A stretch of 55,424 nucleotides of DNA from Clostridia bacterium. Lineage in GTDB: Bacteria > Bacillota > Clostridia > Oscillospirales > Acutalibacteraceae. Numbering within the stretch: position 1 is the stretch's first letter; each line of letters opens with the position of its first letter. Below the pieces are notes generated by a model. That model was given only the letters and a program-made list of their open reading frames with translations, was not told the origin of the DNA and made no database searches. Below, one piece after another: positions 35,011 to 44,509 of the stretch. Both the position numbers and the translations under genes were made by a program. Where the stretch lies: the NCBI GenBank assembly GCA_029098305.1, contig JAQXOB010000042.1:1-55424 (forward strand), given 5' to 3'.

Positions 35011-37404
35011 TTACTGAACAGGCTTCAAATTCCAAATATCATTTGCATAATCCCTTATTGAACGGTCAGCTGCAAAAATACCTGCATTTGCAATATTTGC
35101 CAATGACATCTTGTTCCATCTATCTCTGTCGGAGTAAACAGCAGATGCTCTCTGTTGTGCCAAAGAGTAGTCTGAGAAATCAGCAAGAACCATATATGGA
35201 TCGCTTGTCATCAGGTTATTTGCAATATTATCAAAACCAAGAGTTCTGATATAATCCACAGCCTTCTTGATAACAGGATTGTTATTGTAATACATCTGTG
35301 GGAAGTAACCACTGTTTTTAATATTGTTTACCTCAGGTGTAGTGAGACCAAAGAGGAAGATGTTATCATCGCCAACAGACTGGTGAATCTCAACATTAGC
35401 ACCATCAAGTGTACCCATTGTTAAAGCACCGTTTATCATAAACTTCATATTACTTGTACCAGAAGCCTCTGTTCCTGCAAGAGAAATCTGCTCAGAGATT
35501 TCAGAAGCAGGGATGAGCTTTTCTGCAACTGTAACTCTGTAATCCTCAAGATAAACAACCTTAAGCTTGTCGTTTACATCAGGATCATTGTTTACAATAT
35601 TAGCCAATGTAAAGATAAACTTAATTATCTCTTTTGCAAAGTAGTAGCCAGGAGCTGCCTTTGCTCCAAATATATATGTCTTTGGTACAAAATCAGCATT
35701 TTTGTTCTCTTTGAGATACTGATAAGTAGCCAAAATCTGAAGTGCGTTCATAAGCTGACGCTTGTACTCGTGCAATCTCTTAACCTGAACGTCGAAAATA
35801 GAGTTAGGATCTACAATTATATTGTTGTGCTGCTTGATATACTTAGCCATATCCTCTTTGTTTGCACGCTTAATATCCTCAAGGCTCTTGAGAACATTCT
35901 TGTCATCGATAAATGACTCTAGCTTTTTAAGCTGATAAGCATCGCCAACATATCCATCACCAATTGTCTCGTTGAGCAAAGCAGCGAGTCTTGGATTAGA
36001 CTGGTTTAACCAACGGCGGTGAGCAATACCGTTTGTAACATTAGTGAATTTCTGTGGCATAATCTTGTAGAAATCCTTAAAGACAGTTGTCTTAAGAATA
36101 TCACTATGAAGCATAGAAACGCCATTAACCTTATAACTTGCCATAACCGCAAGGTTAGCCATACGAACAGCACCATCGTTGATTATAGACACGCTGTCTA
36201 TCAGACGTTGCTCTACACCGTTTTCGTTTAATTCTCTACAGAAACGTCTGTTGATTTCACAAATTATCTGATATATTCTAGGAAGCTTAGCTGCAAACAT
36301 TTCCTCGCCCCAGCATTCAAGAGCTTCTCTCATAACAGTGTGGTTAGTATATGCAATAGTTTTGCTTACAATTTCCCATGCTGCATCCCACTGATAGCCA
36401 CACTCGTCCATAATGATTCTCATAAGTTCCGGAATAGCCAAAACAGGGTGAGTATCATTGAGGTGGATTGTAACAAGATCAGAAAGATTGTCAAGTGTGC
36501 CATGATCCTTGAGATGACGTCTGATAATATCTTGTATAGTTGCGCTAACAAGGAAATACTGCTGGTTTAGTCTGAGGCTCTTACCCTCTGCATGGTTGTC
36601 CCCCGGATAAAGTATCTTTGTAATAGTTTCTGCCATTGCATTTTGCTCGATAGCACGCAAGTACTGTCCATCATTAAAGAGGTTCATATCGAAGGTCTTA
36701 CCCTGTGCAGCCCAAAGACGAAGTCTGCTAATACCTTTACCATCCTTACCTGACACATACATATCGTATGGTACAGCAGTAACAGTGGTAGCATCTATTA
36801 AGTTAACCTTATGGATATTGTTCTCCCAAGACTCTTCAAGATGGCCATTAAAATGGATATCAAAAGCCTTTTCAGGAGCTGGTCTAAGCCATACAGAACC
36901 GCCGGGCAACCAAAAATCAGGAAGCTCTGTTTGCCAGCCATCAACAAATTTCTGGCTGAAGATACCATATTCATATCTCAATGAATATCCCATAGAAGAA
37001 TATCCCTGTGTTGCAAGACCATCGAGGAAGCAAGCAGCAAGACGACCCAAGCCACCATTACCAAGACCTGCATCCGGCTCTTCTTCGTATATGTTTTCTA
37101 GCTTTACACCGAATTTTTCAAGTGCAGATGCCATTGTATTCTCCAAACCTAAGTTATAGAGATTATTTTTGAGGGATCTGCCCATCAAAAATTCCATGCA
37201 TAGATAATAAACGGTTTTTGATTTTTTCTTTATTGATTTTGTATGAAACTCATTGTATCCTTGTTGCATAAGCTCTGTAACAATAAGAACCAATGATTTG
37301 TAAAAATGCTCGTTTGTAGCATCTTCAGGAGTAACACCATAATAGCGAGAAATTTTTGTTTCTATAAGCTCTTTAGCCTGAGAAACAGTAAGTTTATATT
37401 TCAT
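35011..37404 (-). CDS. glgP: Glycogen/maltodextrin phosphorylase
   Basis: GlgP cleaves alpha-1,4-glucans with phosphate to release glucose-1-phosphate. The 797-residue protein has the family blocks EEEPDAGLGNGGLGRLAACF, HLNDTHPV and QVKRLHEYKRQL. The pyridoxal-phosphate lysine is expected in EASGTSNMKFMINGA. The length is normal. The frame is open to 37473, but GGAGG nine bases upstream of ATG 37404 sets the start. A promoter lies at 37456-37484. The alpha-amylase a few genes away may supply shorter glucans. Confidence 0.96.
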   Translation of the reverse strand: MKYKLTVSQAKELIETKISRYYGVTPEDATNEHFYKSLVLIVTELMQQGYNEFHTKSIKKKSKTVYYLCMEFLMGRSLKNNLYNLGLENTMASALEKFGVKLENIYEEEPDAGLGNGGLGRLAACFLDGLATQGYSSMGYSLRYEYGIFSQKFVDGWQTELPDFWLPGGSVWLRPAPEKAFDIHFNGHLEESWENNIHKVNLIDATTVTAVPYDMYVSGKDGKGISRLRLWAAQGKTFDMNLFNDGQYLRAIEQNAMAETITKILYPGDNHAEGKSLRLNQQYFLVSATIQDIIRRHLKDHGTLDNLSDLVTIHLNDTHPVLAIPELMRIIMDECGYQWDAAWEIVSKTIAYTNHTVMREALECWGEEMFAAKLPRIYQIICEINRRFCRELNENGVEQRLIDSVSIINDGAVRMANLAVMASYKVNGVSMLHSDILKTTVFKDFYKIMPQKFTNVTNGIAHRRWLNQSNPRLAALLNETIGDGYVGDAYQLKKLESFIDDKNVLKSLEDIKRANKEDMAKYIKQHNNIIVDPNSIFDVQVKRLHEYKRQLMNALQILATYQYLKENKNADFVPKTYIFGAKAAPGYYFAKEIIKFIFTLANIVNNDPDVNDKLKVVYLEDYRVTVAEKLIPASEISEQISLAGTEASGTSNMKFMINGALTMGTLDGANVEIHQSVGDDNIFLFGLTTPEVNNIKNSGYFPQMYYNNNPVIKKAVDYIRTLGFDNIANNLMTSDPYMVLADFSDYSLAQQRASAVYSDRDRWNKMSLANIANAGIFAADRSIRDYANDIWNLKPVQ

Positions 37405-37455
37405 TTCATTATACCTCCAACGAAATAATTTTTTAAAATCAGAAATTGCGAGACT

Positions 37456-37484
37456 ATTATACACTATATTCATTTTTTTTGCAA
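37456..37484 (-). promoter_or_regulatory. Promoter of glgP
   Basis: On the minus strand TTGCAA (37479-37484), 17 bases and TATAAT (37456-37461). I see no catabolite-control operator beside it. Confidence 0.7.
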
Positions 37485-37560
37485 GTTTTAATAACAGTTT
37501 ATATCAATTTGATATTTTTATATATAAATAAAGGTTCAATAATGTACATAATTGATATAA

Positions 37561-37602
37561 AAAATCAAAAAAAGTCGTACGAAACGACTCTTTTTTGATT
37601 TT
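37561..37602 (-). terminator. Terminator after the acidic membrane-protein gene
   Basis: A long stem (37561-37577 and 37585-37602, one bulge) pairs an A-run with a T-run around AGTCG/CGACT. It ends 34 bases past the stop at 37637 and works in either direction. Confidence 0.85.
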
Positions 37603-37636
37603 ATAATATTTGAAAGTATGTTTTAAATCTTACATT

Positions 37637-38608
37637 TTACTCTGTAACCTTAACAAATTCCATACCTTCGCTCTCGCCATCCGGCATGCTGGTATAGAAA
37701 TAGAATTTGCCATCTTTAACTTCGTAATAAAAGCTCTCGGTTTGGGTGATGTTATTAGTAAAAGAAGTCGTATAAGTAAAGTCTACCCTGTTTTCCTCTA
37801 TAATATACGTTCCCTCATAGATTGTCTGCACAAAATCAAGTGTAATAAAGCCTTCGCCGGTAAAAGTGACTTCCAATCCGTTTTCTTCATCTCTCCATTT
37901 GCCAATAATACTCTCATTAGCCTTAAAGTTCTCATCTGCTTTAAGCACATTATTAGGCAATTCGCTTCTCTGCATAACAAGGGCATTGTCCTCTGATTCT
38001 AGAGAATATATCTTTAGAGTATCTATACCATCTTCCTTGTATTTTTCAAAATTCATAGTGCCGATTAATTCTTCATTCTCGTCACTACCGGAATAAATGT
38101 TAAACACATTTCCTTTTTCCATGTCTATATCAAAATTAACTACAGATGTAAAAGTACCATTTTTCAAAAGCAACTTGCCATCTTCATTAAAAATATAGTA
38201 ATTAGCTACATCACCGTTTCGATAGAGCCATGTGCCACACAAACCGCTACTCTTAAGTGCCTTGTCGGGTGTTGGATTAGCAAACAGCATAAATCCTGAA
38301 AAAGCAAGTACAAGCACCAATAATATAGAAGCAGCTACTATCAAAGACTTGCTTATTGATACTTTATGGTTGCTATCTCCTTCATCTTCAAGCAATATAT
38401 CTGCATCTTCCAATTGCTCATCATCCATAGCATCATCCAAGGTATCTTCCTCTATATCAGCTTCTGTGTCTACACTGTCATCTACATCTTCTGTAACTTC
38501 GTGAGCAGTATCTGCAATGTCTTCTGATATTATTTCTGTTTCTTCTACCTTTTCTTCTACTTTTTCATTTTCTTCTGTTTCCAATACTTTGTTTTCATCG
38601 TTATTCAT
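37637..38608 (-). CDS. Single-pass membrane protein with acidic N-terminus and extracytoplasmic beta-rich domain
   Basis: I do not recognise a named family for this 323-residue protein. Residues 1-80 are extremely rich in Glu and Asp with valines and threonines, so probably disordered and cytoplasmic. One membrane helix spans about 88-110. Residues 120-323 contain two similar segments, each with a GTW or GKW start and alternating short hydrophobic strands (CGTWLYRNGDVANYYIF and IGKWRDEENGLEVTF). This resembles tandem lipocalin-like or DUF5640-type beta modules; that comparison is tentative. It is the last gene of the run that begins with recD2 and starts 48 bases after the amylase stop. Confidence 0.65.
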   Translation of the reverse strand: MNNDENKVLETEENEKVEEKVEETEIISEDIADTAHEVTEDVDDSVDTEADIEEDTLDDAMDDEQLEDADILLEDEGDSNHKVSISKSLIVAASILLVLVLAFSGFMLFANPTPDKALKSSGLCGTWLYRNGDVANYYIFNEDGKLLLKNGTFTSVVNFDIDMEKGNVFNIYSGSDENEELIGTMNFEKYKEDGIDTLKIYSLESEDNALVMQRSELPNNVLKADENFKANESIIGKWRDEENGLEVTFTGEGFITLDFVQTIYEGTYIIEENRVDFTYTTSFTNNITQTESFYYEVKDGKFYFYTSMPDGESEGMEFVKVTE

Positions 38609-38656
38609 ATTAAATCATTTCCTTTCGCATATCATTTATAGATAAATAATCTTTTA

Positions 38657-40339
38657 TTATTGTTTTTCACCGAGAATGATAATTGAACATCCGGGCATGG
38701 TGATTTGATTACCATTTATATCGAGCTTATCACTATCTGATGAGTTCATAGCATATAGGTCGCCATATAGCATGATATCGTTGAGTGTTCCATCAGGCAA
38801 CGATAACTGCACCTCATCCTTACTGATATTAAATAAAACTATCTTTTTCACGCCGTTACACTCAATCACATATGCCGCCTGCCTGCCATCGTCAAAGCTA
38901 ATAACATTAGTTATTCTGCCTCGTGCAATCTCAGGGTTAATATTTTTGAGTCTTATCAATCTTCTATAAAAATTAAGTATCGAATTTTCATTTGCAAGCT
39001 GTTTCTCAACGCTTCCATCATCAGGTATGTTCTCTACCTCATATCCAGGCGGAGGATCAGTTCTATCACTATCATCCGAATCACGCCATATCATAGCTGT
39101 TCTGAATGATGCATCTTGCGTAGGAATACTACCTGCCATGCCTAACTCTTCACCGTAATATATAAAGCTGTTACCCGGAGTGAGCATATATAGTGCAGCA
39201 GCGATTTTTCTTTGCTGTGATTCCTTTAAAGATGTACCTATTCTCACCTGATCGTGATTAGAGAGGAACAGAGCATCTATATATTCTTCGTTTCGCTCGA
39301 TTACAGTATCTTGAAAACGTTGCATACTGCTTAGAAGCTTAAAAACATTATTCGTCTGTATCGCATTTGCAAATTTACCTGTAGAACCGGCACCATCAAA
39401 ATTGAAGAGGCTGTCTATACCTGACTCATAGTGATTTCTTATATTCGTGGATGAATCCCAAAGTTCTCCTACAAAATAAACATCAGGATTGTATTTTTGT
39501 GCGGTTTGTTCAAGCCAGCTCAAAAATTCTACACTATCCGTTTTATCACTGGAATCTTTGTTTACAGATGTATAATATTTCAAACCATCAAGGCGAAAAC
39601 CGTCTACACCTGCTTCTGTCCAATGCTTTACAATTTTTTCGATCTCATCTCTGGTCATCTGCGAGCTGAGATTAAGTTCTGGAAACGATGGCATAAAGTT
39701 ACATTCATACCACCAGTTTTCTGCATCAGGCACACCGGCGAAATAAGGTGGTTTATCTTCGGAGTTCACAAGACTGAACATCTGAGCATATCCCTCTGTG
39801 TTACCCTCTGCTACCTCTTCACACATCTTTTTGAAAAACTCATGCTGTGATGAAATATGATTGAGTGCGAGATCCATTATTATTTTAATTCCACGCTCTT
39901 CACACTGCTCGTTAAGCTGTTTAAAATCTTCCATCGTGCCATACTCAGCATCGACAGTATAATAATCCAGTGTGTCATACTTATGATAAGAATTTGCCTC
40001 GGTAAACGGCAAGAGCCATATAGCATCTACTCCCAAATCGTCACCGGAGTTCGGATCACCATCGTTAAGATAGTCTAGTTTAGATATAAGCCCTTGAATG
40101 TCGCCTATTCCGTCACCATTAGAATCGCAATAGGTATAGAGTAACAGCTCATACACATTTCTATATTTATCATTAGATTGTGATGCATCAAGCTCACTCA
40201 ACGGGTCTTTATAAACAAACCCTGTCTGTTCTGCGCTCTGCTGAGAAGATGTATTTTCATTTTTATCATCAGCACATGAGCAAAGCAAGCTGCTAACCAT
40301 GCATAGCATCAGAATTGATGCAATTATTTTTTTTGGCAT
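38657..40339 (-). CDS. Lipoprotein alpha-amylase family (GH13) glycoside hydrolase
   Basis: The protein of about 560 residues is a surface lipoprotein: a short signal sequence ends LLCSC, with C22 the likely lipidated cysteine. A GH13 (beta/alpha)8 domain follows. It shows MDLALNHIS, the nucleophile aspartate in GFRLDGLKYY, the acid/base glutamate in FVGELWD, and FLSNHDQVR with the transition-state aspartate. A C-terminal beta domain ends the protein. The pattern fits oligo-alpha-glucosidase or maltogenic amylase activity on starch-derived glucans. The start is ATG 40339; the upstream GTG (40351) overlaps the AAGGAAG site. It lies between mreB and an unknown membrane-protein gene. Confidence 0.92.
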   Translation of the reverse strand: MPKKIIASILMLCMVSSLLCSCADDKNENTSSQQSAEQTGFVYKDPLSELDASQSNDKYRNVYELLLYTYCDSNGDGIGDIQGLISKLDYLNDGDPNSGDDLGVDAIWLLPFTEANSYHKYDTLDYYTVDAEYGTMEDFKQLNEQCEERGIKIIMDLALNHISSQHEFFKKMCEEVAEGNTEGYAQMFSLVNSEDKPPYFAGVPDAENWWYECNFMPSFPELNLSSQMTRDEIEKIVKHWTEAGVDGFRLDGLKYYTSVNKDSSDKTDSVEFLSWLEQTAQKYNPDVYFVGELWDSSTNIRNHYESGIDSLFNFDGAGSTGKFANAIQTNNVFKLLSSMQRFQDTVIERNEEYIDALFLSNHDQVRIGTSLKESQQRKIAAALYMLTPGNSFIYYGEELGMAGSIPTQDASFRTAMIWRDSDDSDRTDPPPGYEVENIPDDGSVEKQLANENSILNFYRRLIRLKNINPEIARGRITNVISFDDGRQAAYVIECNGVKKIVLFNISKDEVQLSLPDGTLNDIMLYGDLYAMNSSDSDKLDINGNQITMPGCSIIILGEKQ

Positions 40340-40373
40340 AATAAATCTCACTTCCTTATTATTAAAAATTATA

Positions 40374-41387
40374 TTAATTCAATTCTGCTTCTCTAAGTGG
40401 AGATGCCTTCAAATCGCCTGACAGATAATCCATAGCTTTGGCACAACCATTTATTACACAATGTTCTGAATTTTCCGGATGCACGATGCTGATATCTATC
40501 CTGGTTTCTATATATTTATCTAATTCGATAATATTAGCTCCTCCACCTGTAATTACAACACCCTCTTTGCAAATATCGCTCACAATCTCCGGTGAAAGCC
40601 CATTCATACAAGATTGAATCATAATAGCCATCTCTGCAGAAAAACTCTCTGATATTGATAACAACTCAAAATTACTTATTTCTACAGCTGCCGGCAGACC
40701 TGTGACAAGGCTACGACCTTTAGCCTTAAAAAACGCAAGGTCTGATGGCTCTCTTGCACAGCACAGTGCTTTTTTTGCATTTTCAGCAGTGCGACTGCCT
40801 ATAAGAAGATTGTATTTCTTCTTCATATATTTTTTAATGGCATCTTCAATGCTTCTTCCCGATGATGAAAGACGCTTTATCTCTGAATTATCACCAAGTG
40901 TAAGCACACCAAATTTGGTATTATCAGCGCCGATATCTACAACAAATCTACCCTTTGGGAGCATAATATCATATCCAGCTCCAAGCAATGCAGCCTTGCA
41001 AGTATCTATCAGATAGATCTTCTTTATTCCTACAAAACGCAACAAGCTGATTAGGTTGTACTGCTCTAGGTCTGTGATTTCCTCCGGCATATTGAGTATA
41101 ACTCTTAGGCTGGAAGGATGTTTTTTCACAGATTTTCTTATAAAGTGCTTAAGCATCATAAGTGCCGCATCAAAATCGGTTACAACACCTCTTTGAATAA
41201 CCTTAATTATCTTGATTTTGTCTGATGTTTTTTCAAACATAGCATAGGCATCATCGCCATATGCGACAACTCTGTTTGTGCTCACTTCAACAGCCACAAG
41301 AGATGGCTCGTCCAGCACAACTCCTGAATCCTGTAAAAAAAGCCTTGTTTTGTCGCTTCCAAAATCTATAGCTATATTAGTACTCAT
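40374..41387 (-). CDS. mreB: MreB/Mbl-like cell-shape actin homologue
   Basis: The 337-residue protein forms membrane-bound filaments that guide elongation of the cell wall. It has the actin-fold phosphate loops IAIDFGSDKTR at the N-terminus, VVDIGADNTKFGV in the middle and VVITGGGANI near the C-terminus. The length is normal. The start at ATG 41387 is set by homology, because the ribosome-binding site is weak (an AAAGAAA tract). It is not next to mreC/mreD, and its sequence looks diverged from classical MreB, so it may be one of several paralogues. Confidence 0.85.
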   Translation of the reverse strand: MSTNIAIDFGSDKTRLFLQDSGVVLDEPSLVAVEVSTNRVVAYGDDAYAMFEKTSDKIKIIKVIQRGVVTDFDAALMMLKHFIRKSVKKHPSSLRVILNMPEEITDLEQYNLISLLRFVGIKKIYLIDTCKAALLGAGYDIMLPKGRFVVDIGADNTKFGVLTLGDNSEIKRLSSSGRSIEDAIKKYMKKKYNLLIGSRTAENAKKALCCAREPSDLAFFKAKGRSLVTGLPAAVEISNFELLSISESFSAEMAIMIQSCMNGLSPEIVSDICKEGVVITGGGANIIELDKYIETRIDISIVHPENSEHCVINGCAKAMDYLSGDLKASPLREAELN

Positions 41388-41442
41388 TTTCTTTTTTTGC
41401 GATATATCAGATAGACATCTGACTATCGTCCCTTCCTTAATT

Positions 41443-42150
41443 TTAAAAAGCTTTTTGGTCAAGCATTGATTTGCACACAGTGGCACACACCACTCTTTGT
41501 GCACCAGCATCTCTTAGCACCTTGCAACAACTAATTAATGTGCTGCCTGTGGTGACTATATCATCAATAAGTAGTATATTCTTGTCTTTCACATCTGCAT
41601 CAGCCATAATGCTAAAAGCATCCTTAACATTCTTTTTTCTGTCTTGCATAGACAATGTGTGCTGTGCAAGGACATTGTCACGTTTTTGTAGTACATTTTT
41701 TACATCAATTTGCATAAAATCAGCTAAAAACTTTGCCAGAAGCTCAGTCTGGTTAAATCCACGCTCTTTTTTCTTTTTAGCATCCATAGGCACAAAGGTG
41801 ACCATATCAAAATTATAATCAGGGTACACCTCGCATACTGTAGCTGTTAAAAGACGTGCCAGCTGTAAAGCTTTGTTTTTATCACCATGCATTTTCAGCT
41901 TTAGTATGGATTTTTTTGCATCGCCATCATATCTAAAAAATGACACACATTCTATTGGATCAAGAGATTCGCTTATGTATAGATATAATTTCTTTTTATC
42001 TCTGCACTTTGCACATAAACACCTGAATCCGCATTTATCAAAATAAAACCTCTTATCATCACTCTGCCTATCCGGAAAAGCAACTACCTCATCACATAGC
42101 GCACATCTCGGCGGAAAGAAAAGCAATGATATTTTTCTAAGTATCTTCAT
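41443..42150 (-). CDS. comFC: ComF family protein (phosphoribosyltransferase-like)
   Basis: ComFC is a cytoplasmic protein linked to late steps of DNA uptake during transformation. The 235-residue protein has an N-terminal zinc-ribbon-like cysteine set (CALC, then CGFRCLCAKC) and a phosphoribosyltransferase fold ending in the PRPP-loop-like LLIDDIVTTGSTL. The start codon overlaps the recD2 stop as TGATG, so translation is probably coupled. comFA, often a neighbour, is missing here. Confidence 0.9.
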   Translation of the reverse strand: MKILRKISLLFFPPRCALCDEVVAFPDRQSDDKRFYFDKCGFRCLCAKCRDKKKLYLYISESLDPIECVSFFRYDGDAKKSILKLKMHGDKNKALQLARLLTATVCEVYPDYNFDMVTFVPMDAKKKKERGFNQTELLAKFLADFMQIDVKNVLQKRDNVLAQHTLSMQDRKKNVKDAFSIMADADVKDKNILLIDDIVTTGSTLISCCKVLRDAGAQRVVCATVCKSMLDQKAF

Positions 42151-44336
42151 CAATTTATCAAAAAATGTTTTAAACCTGTATATCTCAATGTTCTTCTGTT
42201 GTTATTTACCATATACTCCACAGTGGATTTGTCACCCACGAGTATGAGAAGCTTTTTTGCTCTTGTTACCGCTGTATAAAGCAGGTTTCGATAATAGAGC
42301 TGTGGAGCACCTCGACGCATAGGAATTATTACAGCCTCAAACTCGTTGCCCTGACTCTTATGCACTGTGGCAGCGTAGGCTAAATCTAAATCAGCTATAT
42401 CCTCTGCCACAAAGCTTGCTGTTTTATTCTCAAAGCGCACATTTAAGCTCATAGTAGTCTTATTGATCTCTGTGAGAATACCCACATCACCATTAAATAT
42501 ACCCTCTCCTATTTCGCCGTCATCTCGAGTCCACTGAATATTATAGTTATTCCTCATCTGCATAACCTTGTCGCCTTGTCGAAACACCTTGTCCATAAAC
42601 TTAATTTCCTTTTTGGATTTATCAGGTGGATTGACCGACTGTTGCAAACGTTTGTTAAGCTCCCAAGTGCCAAGCTCACCTTTTTTTCCCGGTGACAAAA
42701 CCTGAATATCACTTAACGGAGAATATCCATAGCTTTTTGGCAAACGTGTAGTATACAAATCTACAATCGTATCTGATATCACTCTTGATGAGTGACTCTC
42801 AAGAAAGAAAAAATCATTGTTTCGCACATCCAGCTGTGGCATCTCACCCTCAACTATTTTATGAGCATTTGTAACAATCAAGCTTTGCATAGACTGTCTG
42901 AATATCTCTTTAAGTGAAACCACAGGAATTTGCTCTGATGCAATCAAATCGCCCAGCACATTGCCCGGACCCACCGATGGCAACTGATCACTATCGCCTA
43001 CCATGATTAATCGGCATCCCAAAGGCAAAGCCCTCATCACAGCCTCAAATAGCTGAGAATCTATCATAGAAAGCTCATCCAGCACAAGAGCATCACAGCT
43101 TAAAGAGTTTTTCTCGTTTTTTTGAAAGCGTGGTGTGTTTTCATCAGTCCAATACACCTCTAACAAGCGATGTATCGTCTTTGCCTCACAGCCTGTTAGC
43201 TCACTCATACGATGAGCTGCTCTGCCCGTTGGCGCTGCAAGAAAAACCTTTTCACCGTTTTTCTTCAAAATCTTAATTATCGCATTGAGAGTTGTGGTTT
43301 TTCCTGTGCCCGGTCCTCCTGTGAGAATCAGCAGACCGGAAGAAAGCGCTTTTTCTATCGCTGTTCTTTGCAAATCGGCATATTTTATATTATCTTTCTT
43401 TTCTATCTCGTCTATCTCTTTTTCAATGTTTAGTATTGAGCTGGCAGGGTATCGCAAGAGCATCTGCATCCTAGCCGCTGCGTATGTTTCGGCATTATAA
43501 AGATACGGAAGGAAAACAAAACTCCTCTCATTAAACTCAGCCTCATAAAGACTTCTGTCTTCCACCATTTCTTCAAGAATATCTGATGTTTTTTCAATTT
43601 CAATCTCAACAAACTGAGCTGATATTTCGCATAGCTTGTCCTTAGGAAGACAGGTATGACCATTTACACGATTAAAGTTTAATATATGATTTATAGCGGC
43701 ACGAATACGATAGTCGCTCTCTCTTAAGTCTTCGTTGCCATAGGCAATTCTATCAGCGACCTCAAAAGAAAGATTTATTCCTTCGTCACAGAGTATATAT
43801 GGATTTTCCTTGATTATATTAACAGCTTCCGCACCAAATATATTGTAGATTTTTATACATTCGGATGGTGAAATATGATAGCCGTTAAGGAACTCGCTGA
43901 GATCCATTATTCCCGATATCTTTCTCGCCTGCTCCGAAAAGCTCATAGCCTTATTTTTAGAGATTCCTTTTATCTTTGCCACACGTTCAGGCTCGTTTTT
44001 TATTACTTCTAAAGTGTTATCGCCAAATGCATTAACAAGCAGTGCCGCAGTGGAAACTCCAACACCCTTGATAGCTCCGCTTGAAAGATATCTGAGAATT
44101 GAGGCACTCTCACTCGGAAGACTCAGCTCATATGATGATATGATAAACTGATCTCCATATACAGGGTGCTTTTTATAGTGACCGGACAATACAATTTCTT
44201 CTCCAACAAATACACCCGGCAAAATTCCTGCCGCAGTGATATGCGAATTCTCACTGCTCAGGTCTATCACGGTGTATCCGTTAGATTCATTTCTGAACAC
44301 TATATTCTCAACTTCACCTGCAATCCTCAAGTCCAA
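42150..44336 (-). CDS. recD2: ATP-dependent DNA helicase RecD2
   Basis: RecD2 is a 5'-to-3' helicase for DNA repair and replication restart in bacteria without RecBC. The protein of about 728 residues begins with the OB-like segment GEVENIVFRNESNGYTV, then helix-hairpin-helix-type repeats. The helicase core has LTGGPGTGKTTT, LDELSMID, GDSDQLPSVGPGNVL, and a C-terminal UvrD-like block AATVHKSQGNEFEAV. The frame opens at TTG 44354; an AGGGTG element seven bases upstream of TTG 44336 makes that the likelier start. It heads the recD2-comFC-mreB-amylase run. Confidence 0.92.
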   Translation of the reverse strand: MDLRIAGEVENIVFRNESNGYTVIDLSSENSHITAAGILPGVFVGEEIVLSGHYKKHPVYGDQFIISSYELSLPSESASILRYLSSGAIKGVGVSTAALLVNAFGDNTLEVIKNEPERVAKIKGISKNKAMSFSEQARKISGIMDLSEFLNGYHISPSECIKIYNIFGAEAVNIIKENPYILCDEGINLSFEVADRIAYGNEDLRESDYRIRAAINHILNFNRVNGHTCLPKDKLCEISAQFVEIEIEKTSDILEEMVEDRSLYEAEFNERSFVFLPYLYNAETYAAARMQMLLRYPASSILNIEKEIDEIEKKDNIKYADLQRTAIEKALSSGLLILTGGPGTGKTTTLNAIIKILKKNGEKVFLAAPTGRAAHRMSELTGCEAKTIHRLLEVYWTDENTPRFQKNEKNSLSCDALVLDELSMIDSQLFEAVMRALPLGCRLIMVGDSDQLPSVGPGNVLGDLIASEQIPVVSLKEIFRQSMQSLIVTNAHKIVEGEMPQLDVRNNDFFFLESHSSRVISDTIVDLYTTRLPKSYGYSPLSDIQVLSPGKKGELGTWELNKRLQQSVNPPDKSKKEIKFMDKVFRQGDKVMQMRNNYNIQWTRDDGEIGEGIFNGDVGILTEINKTTMSLNVRFENKTASFVAEDIADLDLAYAATVHKSQGNEFEAVIIPMRRGAPQLYYRNLLYTAVTRAKKLLILVGDKSTVEYMVNNNRRTLRYTGLKHFLIN

Positions 44337-44381
44337 TTTATAACACCCTATCAAAAAAACATACTAACACATTATTCTAGA

Positions 44382-44410
44382 ATTATAGCATATCTTGTAT
44401 TACTTTACAA
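44382..44410 (-). promoter_or_regulatory. Promoter of recD2-comFC and following genes
   Basis: On the minus strand TTGTAA (44405-44410), 17 bases and TATAAT (44382-44387). It sits just downstream of the terminator of the giant surface-protein gene. Confidence 0.75.
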
Positions 44411-44430
44411 GCCAAAATTAAGCACTCAGC

Positions 44431-44460
44431 AAAAAAAGAAGACCGCATTTCTGCGATCCT
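44431..44460 (-). terminator. Terminator after the giant LRR protein gene
   Basis: On the minus strand a 9-bp stem with G-U pairs (44439-44447 and 44452-44460, loop GAAA) is followed by a tract of seven T. It lies 50 bases past the stop. Confidence 0.8.
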
Positions 44461-44509
44461 CCGATTAAGGTTATTATTGATTAATTAGTTTCAGATAACT
44501 CTCAAAATA

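Noticed and set aside
41388-41442. Short ATG-TCT-ATC-TGA frame and small hairpin before mreB
   Set aside because: A three-codon frame is too short to support, and the hairpin has mismatches and no clear role.
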